A DNA stretch of 64,000 nt from Bacteroidales bacterium (GTDB lineage: Bacteria > Bacteroidota > Bacteroidia > Bacteroidales > UBA10428). Of the stretch, positions 33,465 through 43,009 are shown one piece after another. Under the pieces are notes generated by a model. It was not told the DNA's origin, did not search any database, and saw only the letters and a program-made list of their open reading frames with translations. The position numbers were made by a program, and so were the translations under genes. The DNA is taken from NCBI GenBank assembly GCA_016935355.1, contig JAFGRC010000024.1, positions 1 to 64,000 of the forward strand. The letters are read 5' to 3'. How positions within the stretch are numbered: position 1 is the first letter of the stretch; each line of letters opens with the position of its first letter.

Positions 33465-33465
33465 T

Positions 33466-33867
33466 ATGTCAGTAATCCGGTTTGGAGTTTCCCTTGAACA
33501 GGAAATGCTTGATACTCTGGATGAATACAGCAATGACAATCAACTTGCAAACAGATCCCAGGCAATACGACATCTGATCAACAACAACCTGGTGGAAAAA
33601 AAATGGCAATGCAACCATATTGTAGCAGGTTCCATTACCCTGGTCTACGATCACCATAAACATGATATGTTGAACCACCTGACTCAAATTCAACACAAAT
33701 ATTTTTCCGTCATACTTTCATCGCTGCACTTTCATTTGAATCATGACAAATGCATGGAGATCATTGCAATAAAGGGGAAAGCCGTATTGCTGACCAAACT
33801 TGCAGATGAACTCATTGCAGTAAAGGGGATACAACACGGAAAACTGACCATGAGCAGGGCCGATTAA
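33466..33867 (+). CDS. nikR: Nickel-responsive regulator NikR (133 aa)
   Basis: The N-terminal ribbon-helix-helix domain is VIRFGVSLEQEMLDTLDEYS, followed by NRSQAIRHLI. The C-terminal ACT-like domain carries the nickel ligands: His in QIQHKYF, His-X-His in LHFHLNHD, and Cys in DKCMEII. It represses nickel uptake when nickel is plentiful. It heads a rightward set containing a TonB receptor, binding lipoprotein, permease, ATPase and FmdE-type protein, and a candidate operator lies in its leader. Confidence 0.95.
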   Translation: MSVIRFGVSLEQEMLDTLDEYSNDNQLANRSQAIRHLINNNLVEKKWQCNHIVAGSITLVYDHHKHDMLNHLTQIQHKYFSVILSSLHFHLNHDKCMEIIAIKGKAVLLTKLADELIAVKGIQHGKLTMSRAD

Positions 33868-33932
33868 TTTTTTTCTCAGTGAGTAACACGAAAACATAAA
33901 CAGTGACACCAATTATTATTTGCATTTTTCAC

Positions 33933-35966
33933 ATGTATTTCACAAAAAAAATAAAAACTGCATGGCTTTTTGTTGCCGTAATGATCCCGGTGCAAAACCT
34001 GTATTCCCAGGAAATGCTTATGGACACCATTATGCTGGATGAGATCGTTGTTACCGCGACAAAAACACAGCGAAATCTGAAAGATGTGCCGGCAAGGATC
34101 TCCGTCATCAGGTCCGGGATCATTGAAAACGCGCCGGTATTGGAGCTGGATGACATTTTGAGATTCACCGCGGGGATCAATGTGAACCGTTCCACGGGTA
34201 TTTACAGCCAGAGACCCATGGTTACCCTTCGCGGGCTTTCGGGTGACGAACAATCCAGGACACTGGTATTGATGAATGGCGTGCCCATCAATACTTCCGA
34301 TGAAGGCGGGGTGAACTGGAACCGTATGAATCCGAATGATATTGACCGCATTGAGGTATTTAAGGGTCCTGGCTCCTCACTTTACGGCAACAATGCAATG
34401 GGAGGCGTGATCAACCTGATCACCAGAATACCATCAACCCCGCAGGAAGTATATGCGGCCATCTCCTATGGTACTTTCAATACCATAAGAGAGGACCTGA
34501 ACATCAGGATCCGTACAGGAAAGGGTTTTTACGGATCGCTATCACAATATTATGTACAAAGCGACGGCTACAATAATATTCCTGAAGAAGACCGCACGCC
34601 GTATGATGTCGCAAGGTCGCTCGAAGAAATCGGCATTTCCGCGAGGGCGGGATTCGATAAAAATCGCTGGTTCAATGCTGAAATGCAGTATGATGTTTTC
34701 AGGGACAAAAGGGGTGAAGGTTATCAGATTTATACTCCTGATGGCTGTTATCGGAATTTCAACACGAATTTATTACGGGGTAACATAAAAGGCAGTGGTG
34801 AAAAAACACGCTATGACCTGAACCTTTACTATCAGCTGGAGCATTACTATGACGTAAATGAAAAGCTCAGAGGAACGGCTTATACACGATACGATGTGAA
34901 TTCTTTTCGTGTGGATATGGGGTTACTGTTCAGCATCAGCAGGGAATTGACTGAAAACAATACGTTGACCGGAGGATTTGAGTTGAAGCAGGGAAGCATT
35001 AAAGGGGGAGATTACTATCAGACAGAACCCTATGATACGGTCTACAATGCAGGAAAAATCCGTACCCTTGCAGGTTATATCCAGGATGAACATGCATTAT
35101 TCAAAAATAAAATAAGGCTCATTGCCGGTTTACGCTTTGACCGGGTCACATTTGCCGACGGTGAATTTTATACTACCGACCCATGGAACACAACACCGGA
35201 ACTGACCGATCACACATGGTCGGAAATATCACCCCGTCTGGGCCTGCGTTTTAATTTCATCCGGGAAGTCAGTGCCTATGTATCCTACTCTCACGGTTTC
35301 AGGGCTTCCATTTTGGATGATCTTACCCGCACAGGCTGGATGTGGGTTGGTCCGAAATATGCAAATCCCGATCTGGGTCCCGAATCCATTAACAATTATG
35401 AAACCGGACTGGATATCACACCCGTCATTAATATGAAAATATCAGCATCAGCTTATTATGCCAAAGGAGATGACATGCTGTATTATGTTACCACCGGTGA
35501 CAGCCTTTTCGGCCGTCCCATTTACATCAGGGAGAATGTTACCTCTGTAACGATGAAAGGTCTGGAATTTGAAATGAATTACGAACTTCTGAATAATATT
35601 AACCTGCTGGCCAGTTATAATTATGCAGATTCTAAAATAGGTACTTTTGCCGAAAGACCGGAGCTTGTCAATAAACAACTGTCCTATGTGCCCAAACACA
35701 GGGCCTCCGTAACAGTACTCTGGAGAAACAAGATTGTCAACTTAAATATCAGGGGATTGTATAAAGGTGACCAATTTGGCAATGACTTAAATACTGAAAT
35801 AATTGACTCTTATGTCACTTTTGACGCACAGTTATCCCGGTCAATTAAGCAGAACTTTACCGTTTCACTGGATATTCAGAATATCCTTGACAACCGGCAC
35901 ATGGAAACAATTGACTATATCGCACCGGGGAGAATCATGTCCTGCAGAATGGCTGTCAAGTTTTAA
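33933..35966 (+). CDS. TonB-dependent receptor, probable nickel receptor (677 aa)
   Basis: The ATG at 33933 (MYFTKKIKTAWLFVAVMIPV) gives a proper signal peptide; the track's GTG start adds ten residues. The plug starts with MLDEIVVTATKTQRNLKDVP and includes GPGSSLYGNNAMGGVINLI; the barrel ends with RIMSCRMAVKF. No regulatory-like N-terminal domain is present, unlike the receptor at 30399. Position between nikR and a complete ABC importer makes a nickel complex the probable ligand, which is inference. Confidence 0.88.
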   Translation: MYFTKKIKTAWLFVAVMIPVQNLYSQEMLMDTIMLDEIVVTATKTQRNLKDVPARISVIRSGIIENAPVLELDDILRFTAGINVNRSTGIYSQRPMVTLRGLSGDEQSRTLVLMNGVPINTSDEGGVNWNRMNPNDIDRIEVFKGPGSSLYGNNAMGGVINLITRIPSTPQEVYAAISYGTFNTIREDLNIRIRTGKGFYGSLSQYYVQSDGYNNIPEEDRTPYDVARSLEEIGISARAGFDKNRWFNAEMQYDVFRDKRGEGYQIYTPDGCYRNFNTNLLRGNIKGSGEKTRYDLNLYYQLEHYYDVNEKLRGTAYTRYDVNSFRVDMGLLFSISRELTENNTLTGGFELKQGSIKGGDYYQTEPYDTVYNAGKIRTLAGYIQDEHALFKNKIRLIAGLRFDRVTFADGEFYTTDPWNTTPELTDHTWSEISPRLGLRFNFIREVSAYVSYSHGFRASILDDLTRTGWMWVGPKYANPDLGPESINNYETGLDITPVINMKISASAYYAKGDDMLYYVTTGDSLFGRPIYIRENVTSVTMKGLEFEMNYELLNNINLLASYNYADSKIGTFAERPELVNKQLSYVPKHRASVTVLWRNKIVNLNIRGLYKGDQFGNDLNTEIIDSYVTFDAQLSRSIKQNFTVSLDIQNILDNRHMETIDYIAPGRIMSCRMAVKF

Positions 35967-35991
35967 AAATCGTGTTCATTCCGAATTCAAT

Positions 35992-37083
35992 ATGAGAACA
36001 ATACAATATCTGATCCCGTTCATTTTATCCGCCCTCATCATGGGGTGCAAAAGCAATCCCTTATCAAATCAGGATGGGGAAACAGCTGTCACGGACATGC
36101 TGGGAAGGCAGGTCATGATCCCGTCCGCTGTAAATAGAATAGTGGGATTGCGTGCAGGGGCATTGCGACTTCTGGTTTATATGGATGCAGTTGATATGAT
36201 TGCAGGAGTTGAAGAATCTGAAACAGATGAAACCAGACCGTATTTGCAGGCGCATCCGTCATTGAAAGAGTTACCTGTGGTCGGTCCCTCCATGGGCGGT
36301 GATGCCGAACTGATCGTAAAAATAAATCCCGATGTCATCTTTATCAGCTATACCACAAAAGAGGATGCTGATGCCCTCCGGCATAAAACCGGTATACCGG
36401 TAATTGCCGTTGAATGTCCTGAGTTCGGTACGGAACGTGATATCCTTTATGCATCTTTATCCCTGATCGGCAAAGTACTGAACAAGGAACAGCGGGCTGA
36501 TTCACTGATATCTTATATTGACCGGTCGGTTGAAGAACTCCACAACCGTACAGCAGAAATCCCCGTGCAAAAAAAACCTTCGGTTTACATCGGAGGTGTT
36601 CCATACAGCGGTTCACACGGTATTAACTCAACGCAACCCTGGTTCCCTCCATTCATGTTTGTCAATGCCATCAATGCGGCTTCAGAAATTGATGAAAGAC
36701 TTGTTTCTCATGTTAAAGGTACCTATATTGATAAAGAACAACTGCTGATGTGGGATCCTGATGTGTTATTCATTGATGAGTCCGGTTTAAGCATGGTCAG
36801 ACAGGATCTGGCGAAAGGTACAGCCTTGTTCAGCAATTTAAAGGCTGTGCGAAATGACAGCATATTCATACTGCTACCTTATAACAACTATGCCGTTAAT
36901 TACGAACTGGTCCTGGCAAATGCCTGGTATGCGGGTAAAATATTATATCCGGACAATTTTGCAGATGTTGAGATCCAGGAAAAAACGGATGAAATATTGA
37001 ATGTTTTTCTGGGCCAGGCATTTTATAAAAAACTGATGAACAACTCATCTGCTTTAAGGCAGCTTAAAAAAGATGAATTCTGA
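35992..37083 (+). CDS. ABC transporter substrate-binding lipoprotein, FepB/BtuF type (363 aa)
   Basis: ATG 35992 starts a lipoprotein signal (LIPFILSALIMGC), so the track start at 35803, inside the receptor gene, is rejected. The helical-backbone metal-complex binding fold is shown by VTDMLGRQVMIPSAVNRIVGL near the N-terminus and INPDVIFISYTTKED near 110. PYSGSHGINSTQPWFPP is distinctive of this subgroup. It binds the ligand in the periplasm and delivers it to the FecCD-type permease, whose gene begins at its stop codon. Confidence 0.9.
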   Translation: MRTIQYLIPFILSALIMGCKSNPLSNQDGETAVTDMLGRQVMIPSAVNRIVGLRAGALRLLVYMDAVDMIAGVEESETDETRPYLQAHPSLKELPVVGPSMGGDAELIVKINPDVIFISYTTKEDADALRHKTGIPVIAVECPEFGTERDILYASLSLIGKVLNKEQRADSLISYIDRSVEELHNRTAEIPVQKKPSVYIGGVPYSGSHGINSTQPWFPPFMFVNAINAASEIDERLVSHVKGTYIDKEQLLMWDPDVLFIDESGLSMVRQDLAKGTALFSNLKAVRNDSIFILLPYNNYAVNYELVLANAWYAGKILYPDNFADVEIQEKTDEILNVFLGQAFYKKLMNNSSALRQLKKDEF

Positions 37084-38153
37084 TGCCGGAAAGGATTATC
37101 GCACAATACCGCAATTCCCTGAAAAGGAGGTCATACTTCATCATAACGGTGTCTGCCGTTCTGCTGATCACTATCTATATTGCACTGGTTTCGGGTTCGG
37201 CTGATATCGGCATCAAAGATCTGATCGACCTGCTGCTGGGTAAAGGAACGCCTTTAACATCGCAGATCGTTTTGCAGATCAGGATGCCACGCATTACCGG
37301 TGCCATCCTGGGTGGCACCGCGCTTGCAATATCCGGTGCGGTGATCCAGAGCCTGTTGAGAAACCCCCTGGCTTCACCTTTCACGCTTGGGATCTCCGGA
37401 GCATCCGCGTTTGGTGCAGCTTTCGCCATTATTGTTCTCGGAGCGGGCAGCAGCTATGCCGGCTCAAATGATATTCCTTTAGTCACACAACCCTATCTTG
37501 TCACGGGTTCAGCGTTTGTATGGAGCCTCGGCAGTGTTGCCGTTATCCTGCTGTTGTCGAGATACAGGGGAGCAACGCCTGAAATCATCATCCTTTCCGG
37601 TATTATCATCAGCTCACTGTTCGCGGCAGGTATTTCTGCCATGCAATATTTTGCTGACAACGTGCAACTGGCATCTATTGTATTCTGGACATTCGGGGAT
37701 CTGGGAAGAGCGTCCTGGAAGGATACACTCATCCTGGTGTTGATACTCCTCCCGGTCCTGGTTTATTTCATATACCAGCGCTGGAACTATAAATCCCTGA
37801 ATTCAGGTGACGATTATGCCAGAAGTCTGGGAGTCAACGTTACAAGGGTCCGGTTGTCGGGTATGGTCGCGGCATCTCTTGCAACGGCTGTCGTGGTATC
37901 CTTTTACGGCATTATAGCCTTTGTCGGACTGGTGGTCCCTCATATTGTACGCCGCATCATCGGAAGTGACGAACAGTTCTTAATACCCGCCGCGGCTGTT
38001 TTTGGAGGAATGTTTTTATTGCTGGCCGATACACTGGCAAGAACCATCATATCTCCGGTGATCCTGCCGGTGGGTATTCTGACATCTTTTATCGGTGCTC
38101 CTTTATTCTTATTTTTGCTGATAAGGGGCATGGAAAAAAGTTACTGGACATGA
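37083..38153 (+). CDS. FecCD-family ABC transporter permease (356 aa)
   Basis: About ten membrane helices with the family's hallmark RMPRITGAILGGTALAISGAVIQ near residue 65-87, then RNPLASPFTLGISGASAFGAA. The C-terminal signature is FVGLVVPHIVRRIIGSDEQFLIP, ATPase contact region included. It forms the inner-membrane channel as a homodimer. The start codon overlaps the stop of the binding-protein gene, and the ATPase gene follows 16 bp later. Confidence 0.95.
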   Translation: MPERIIAQYRNSLKRRSYFIITVSAVLLITIYIALVSGSADIGIKDLIDLLLGKGTPLTSQIVLQIRMPRITGAILGGTALAISGAVIQSLLRNPLASPFTLGISGASAFGAAFAIIVLGAGSSYAGSNDIPLVTQPYLVTGSAFVWSLGSVAVILLLSRYRGATPEIIILSGIIISSLFAAGISAMQYFADNVQLASIVFWTFGDLGRASWKDTLILVLILLPVLVYFIYQRWNYKSLNSGDDYARSLGVNVTRVRLSGMVAASLATAVVVSFYGIIAFVGLVVPHIVRRIIGSDEQFLIPAAAVFGGMFLLLADTLARTIISPVILPVGILTSFIGAPLFLFLLIRGMEKSYWT

Positions 38154-38169
38154 CTCATTCTTTGACCGT

Positions 38170-38928
38170 ATGAAAATAACTGTCCACGATATTGAATTCA
38201 GCTACAACGGGTCGCCTGCATTGCAAAATGTAAACACGGCAATAGAAAAAGGTGATTTTGTCGCCCTGGTAGGTCCCAACGGTTCAGGGAAAAGTACTTT
38301 AATCAAATGTCTGAACGGCATATTAAAGTACAGAAAAGGAGCCGTGCTCATTGATGACAGACCAATGGATGCTTTCACACCCAATGAACTGGCAAAAGAA
38401 ATGGCTTACGTTCCCCAGAGCGAAAACAAAAAATCGGCATTGCATGTTTTCGACGTCATACTGTTGGGCCGTAAGCCCTATATATACTGGAAACCTTCTG
38501 AGCATGACCTCAGGGTTACCGCCAATATCATGAAAACACTTCATCTGGAAGATCTGGCCATGCGTGACGTGAATACATTAAGCGGAGGACAGCAGCAAAC
38601 CGTTTATATTGCAAGGGCACTTGCCCAGGAACCGGACATCCTGCTTCTCGACGAACCTACGGCCAATCTGGATATAAAACACCAGGTTGAGGTGCTGGAA
38701 CTTTTAAAAAAACTGGCCAACAACGGAATTACCGTTATTATTGCCCTGCATGACATCAATATGGCGATGCGGTATGCCACCAGAATCATGATGTTGAAAA
38801 AAGGCAGCATATTTGCGAGCGGTGGCAGAGAAACCATTACAAAAGAGAATATTGAAGAGCTTTATGATATTAAAGTGCACATTATCAGGGACAATGGCAA
38901 TATTTTTATCGTTCCTGACAGATCGTGA
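38170..38928 (+). CDS. ABC transporter ATP-binding protein, FepC/BtuD type (252 aa)
   Basis: Walker A is GPNGSGKST, the Q-loop is YVPQSE, the signature is LSGGQQQTVYIARALAQEP, Walker B is ILLLDEPTANLD, and the H-loop is ALHDINMAMRYA. It powers the importer formed with the upstream FecCD permease. Everything needed for catalysis is present. The TsaA-FmdE fusion gene follows 22 bp later. Confidence 0.96.
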   Translation: MKITVHDIEFSYNGSPALQNVNTAIEKGDFVALVGPNGSGKSTLIKCLNGILKYRKGAVLIDDRPMDAFTPNELAKEMAYVPQSENKKSALHVFDVILLGRKPYIYWKPSEHDLRVTANIMKTLHLEDLAMRDVNTLSGGQQQTVYIARALAQEPDILLLDEPTANLDIKHQVEVLELLKKLANNGITVIIALHDINMAMRYATRIMMLKKGSIFASGGRETITKENIEELYDIKVHIIRDNGNIFIVPDRS

Positions 38929-38950
38929 AACAAATTGAGATTATTATAGT

Positions 38951-40063
38951 ATGGACACATATCAAATTAAACCGGTTGGCTTTGTTGTCAATGAATTTAA
39001 TGATCCCGGCGACCGCCATAAAATAAAGGAACAACCGAGTACAATCATCATACATGATATTTTCATTGAAGGACTTCTTAATATCGAAGCATGTGCGTTT
39101 CTTGACATTGTTTATTATTTGCACAAATCCGAAGGGGATCAGTTGTCCGGCACTACACCTTCCGGTGCCTTGCGCGGCGCTTTTGCCTCCCGGAGTCCCT
39201 TACGGCCTAATCCGATAGGCATTACAACGGTAAAGCTCCTGGAACATGATCATAACAAACTGGTGGTAAAGGGACTTGATGCCATCAACCGGACTCCTGT
39301 AATCGATATCAAATGCTGCGACACATCCCTGTTTGCTGCTGAACTGGATTCGAACTCCGTTCACAATTCCATTCTGATGGCGGACCCGCGGATTGAGATC
39401 AGGAATCATATAATAAATAGCCAGACTGAAATATTGATGTTGAAAGCCGGGCAAATGCACGGACATTATTGTCCGGGGCTCGCGATGGGTGTTATGGCAG
39501 CAACCTATGCCATGCATGAATTGACGACCGACTCCGACGGTATGGAGGACCTGCTGGCCATCACCGAAACCAACAATTGTTTTTCCGACGGTGTGCAATT
39601 CGTTACAGGATGTTCGTTTGGCAACAATGCGCTGATTTTTAAAGATATAGGCAAAACAGCTTTTACATTGACAAAACGTGACGGCAAGGGCATCAGGATT
39701 TGTTCGAGGCATGAATCAAGAAATGTCATTCAGGAGGCATTCCCCGGTTATCAGCAGTTATATGAAAAAGTGATAGCACAACAGGATCATGATCCCGGAC
39801 TGGTAGCAAAATATAAAAAATCAGCACTGGACCGGGCTTTCGGGACTTTATCCCTTCCGTTTGACAAACTTTTTACCGTCAGCCGCATCCGTGCTGACAT
39901 CCCCCCTTATGCACCCGTTCATGAGAGTATGGTCTGTTCCGTCTGTGGCGAAAGTGTAATGGCTTCAAGGACCGTCAAACGGAACAAAAAACCGGTGTGT
40001 GCGGTTTGTGCCAGGACACCCTGTAATACACTTACCGGGGAAGGGATCATAATAAACAAATGA
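38951..40063 (+). CDS. TsaA(TrmO)-FmdE fusion protein with C-terminal zinc ribbon (370 aa)
   Basis: Residues 1-125 are a TsaA/TrmO-like barrel (SRSPLRPNPIGITTV, GLDAINRTPVIDIK). Residues about 165-300 are FmdE-like, with GHYCPGLAMGVMAA and ETNNCFSDGVQFVTGCSFGN holding conserved Cys and His. A four-Cys zinc ribbon (CSVCGE, CAVCAR) closes the protein. TrmO methylates tRNA t6A; FmdE was named from a formylmethanofuran dehydrogenase operon and its role is unsettled. As the last gene of the NikR-linked importer operon, a role in metal handling seems more likely than tRNA methylation. Confidence 0.85.
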   Translation: MDTYQIKPVGFVVNEFNDPGDRHKIKEQPSTIIIHDIFIEGLLNIEACAFLDIVYYLHKSEGDQLSGTTPSGALRGAFASRSPLRPNPIGITTVKLLEHDHNKLVVKGLDAINRTPVIDIKCCDTSLFAAELDSNSVHNSILMADPRIEIRNHIINSQTEILMLKAGQMHGHYCPGLAMGVMAATYAMHELTTDSDGMEDLLAITETNNCFSDGVQFVTGCSFGNNALIFKDIGKTAFTLTKRDGKGIRICSRHESRNVIQEAFPGYQQLYEKVIAQQDHDPGLVAKYKKSALDRAFGTLSLPFDKLFTVSRIRADIPPYAPVHESMVCSVCGESVMASRTVKRNKKPVCAVCARTPCNTLTGEGIIINK

Positions 40064-40276
40064 TTGAAGGTGTTTACTGAAAAACATTATCAACAGTATT
40101 TTTCCTGACCTTCCTCAAATACCAGTCCTTTTTGTCCTGAAATTCATGAAAACCGTCCGGTCTCATATACGCCTGTCCCTGTAACCGTAACAAAATTAGC
40201 CAATTTATCCGAACCATCATGAAAGTGACAGATTCAACATAAACGGGTATATACAGCCAGTAAACAGTATAATATC

Positions 40277-40374
40277 CTGTTCGATATCGTACAATACTGT
40301 TCAGAATCATAACATTGATACCGAATGCATACACTTGTAAAACACTGTAACATATTGAAATTCTGTTCAATATC
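40277..40374 (+). promoter_or_regulatory. Three CTGTTC direct repeats, possible activator sites
   Basis: CTGTTCGATATC (40277), CTGTTCAGAATC (40297) and CTGTTCAATATC (40363) are spaced about two and six helical turns apart, just upstream of the sigma-54-like promoter. Enhancer-binding proteins use such upstream sites. The rest of this 378-bp gap (40064-40441) shows only the doubtful minus ORF listed by the track. Confidence 0.4.
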
Positions 40375-40379
40375 TTCTT

Positions 40380-40395
40380 TGGCATGGTTCATGCA
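40380..40395 (+). promoter_or_regulatory. Candidate sigma-54 promoter for the GRAM gene
   Basis: TGGCATGGTTCATGCA has the invariant GG and GC separated by exactly ten bases and differs at two positions from the TGGCAC-N5-TTGC consensus. Transcription would start near 40406, 36 bp before the ATG. Confidence 0.55.
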
Positions 40396-40441
40396 TTGAT
40401 GATATTACACTGAATAACCTGCAGTATCAAATTAAAGCAAT

Positions 40442-40750
40442 ATGAAAATTACGCTTCAACCCAATGAAATGATCATCAGAGCAGGAAACTCAAACCTGCT
40501 GCTGAATGGACAGAAGATAAACGGAAAACTGATTGCCACGAATCAGCGGATATATTTTAAAACCATCCGGGAAGACTACAGACAGAATGACAGGGAAATC
40601 ATGCCCGGTGAGATCAGTGAGCTGCATTTTTTCAATACCATGTGGGTCTTACCCAATGGTATGAACATCAAGACCAAAAACGGTGGCGAAATTCACTTTG
40701 AAGTAAACAATCGCAGCGAATGGGCCAAAATCATCACGAAAATGTATTGA
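40442..40750 (+). CDS. GRAM-domain protein (102 aa)
   Basis: The whole protein is one small beta-barrel-like GRAM/PH-type domain: MIIRAGNSNLLLNGQKINGKLIATNQRIYFKT, then EISELHFFNTMWVLPNGMNIKTKNGGEIHFEVNNRSEWAKII. There is no membrane segment. Bacterial single-domain GRAM proteins are poorly understood; membrane or lipid binding is suggested from eukaryotic relatives. It is monocistronic with an apparent sigma-54 promoter, suggesting conditional expression. Confidence 0.8.
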   Translation: MKITLQPNEMIIRAGNSNLLLNGQKINGKLIATNQRIYFKTIREDYRQNDREIMPGEISELHFFNTMWVLPNGMNIKTKNGGEIHFEVNNRSEWAKIITKMY

Positions 40751-40797
40751 CTTGTCCCGTATCTATCGTCAGGAACCGTTAACATCTCTTAAACAGG

Positions 40798-42258
<1,461 letters not shown>

Positions 42259-42349
42259 TCATGCAATAAAAATATCAACTTTTACACCACCTGATATTCT
42301 GTTCCATGCAGATTCAGTAATTCACGTATCAGATTCAGTGTTTTTCGTA

Positions 42350-43003
42350 TTATATGTCTATTATATTGTTCCGGATCGCAAACTTTATCATGTCGACCGA
42401 TGTTTTCAGGTTGAGCTTCTGCATGATATGATTCTTATGAGTCTCGACGGTACGGACACTTAGAAACAGTTTGTCCGCTATTTCCTTGTTTGTAAGACTG
42501 CTGCCCCACAATCTCAGGATCTCGATTTCACGGACGCTGAGGTTGCTGATATCAGCAGAACCATCATCACTTTTCAGTTTGTTTACATATTTGTTCAATA
42601 GCAAACTGGTAATGGACTTGCTGAAATAATCATGGCCGTTTCGCAAAGTATAAATTGCTTCTATCAGCTCATTCCGTTCCGTCTCTTTGGAGAGAAAACC
42701 TTTCGCACCGGCCTTAATGATTTTCAGTACCGTTTCTTCGTCACTGTGGACGGAAATGACCAGGATCATAACTTTCGGATGGGATATACCGACTTGCATC
42801 ATCAGATTCAGCAGCTGAATTGAAAGAATATGCACATTTATGATCAGAACATTGATCTTCAAAATCATGAGCTGATCCAAAAGCTTGTTTTTTGAATCAG
42901 TCTGGAGCATGATTTCCATATCTTTTACATTGTTCAGCAATGAGCTGATGCCCTCCCGAACAAGCCTGTGCTCATCATAAACAGCCAGTGTAATATTCCC
43001 CAT
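42350..43003 (-). CDS. NarL/LuxR-type response regulator lacking the phospho-Asp (217 aa)
   Basis: The receiver has the acidic start AVYDEHRLVREG, Ser/Thr in VISVHSDEET and Lys in GFLSKETER. The phosphorylated Asp position is Asn (VLIINVHILSIQ), and the following MP-G turn is also lost. The LuxR HTH is intact (LSVREIEILRLWGSSLTNKEIADKLFLSVRTVETHKNHIMQKL). It begins six bases after the stop of the 1527-residue PPDK_N-like protein, so the two are one operon. It is probably controlled without Asp phosphorylation. Confidence 0.92.
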   Translation of the reverse strand: MGNITLAVYDEHRLVREGISSLLNNVKDMEIMLQTDSKNKLLDQLMILKINVLIINVHILSIQLLNLMMQVGISHPKVMILVISVHSDEETVLKIIKAGAKGFLSKETERNELIEAIYTLRNGHDYFSKSITSLLLNKYVNKLKSDDGSADISNLSVREIEILRLWGSSLTNKEIADKLFLSVRTVETHKNHIMQKLNLKTSVDMIKFAIRNNIIDI

Positions 43004-43009
43004 AACGCT

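Noticed and set aside
35803-35991. Upstream extension of the binding-protein gene given by the track
   Set aside because: It overlaps the TonB receptor and would bury the lipoprotein signal that starts at 35992.
40074-40385. Minus-strand ORF of 103 residues in the track
   Set aside because: Its composition is not protein-like, and it lies across the CTGTTC repeats and sigma-54-like promoter on the opposite strand. No domain is visible.
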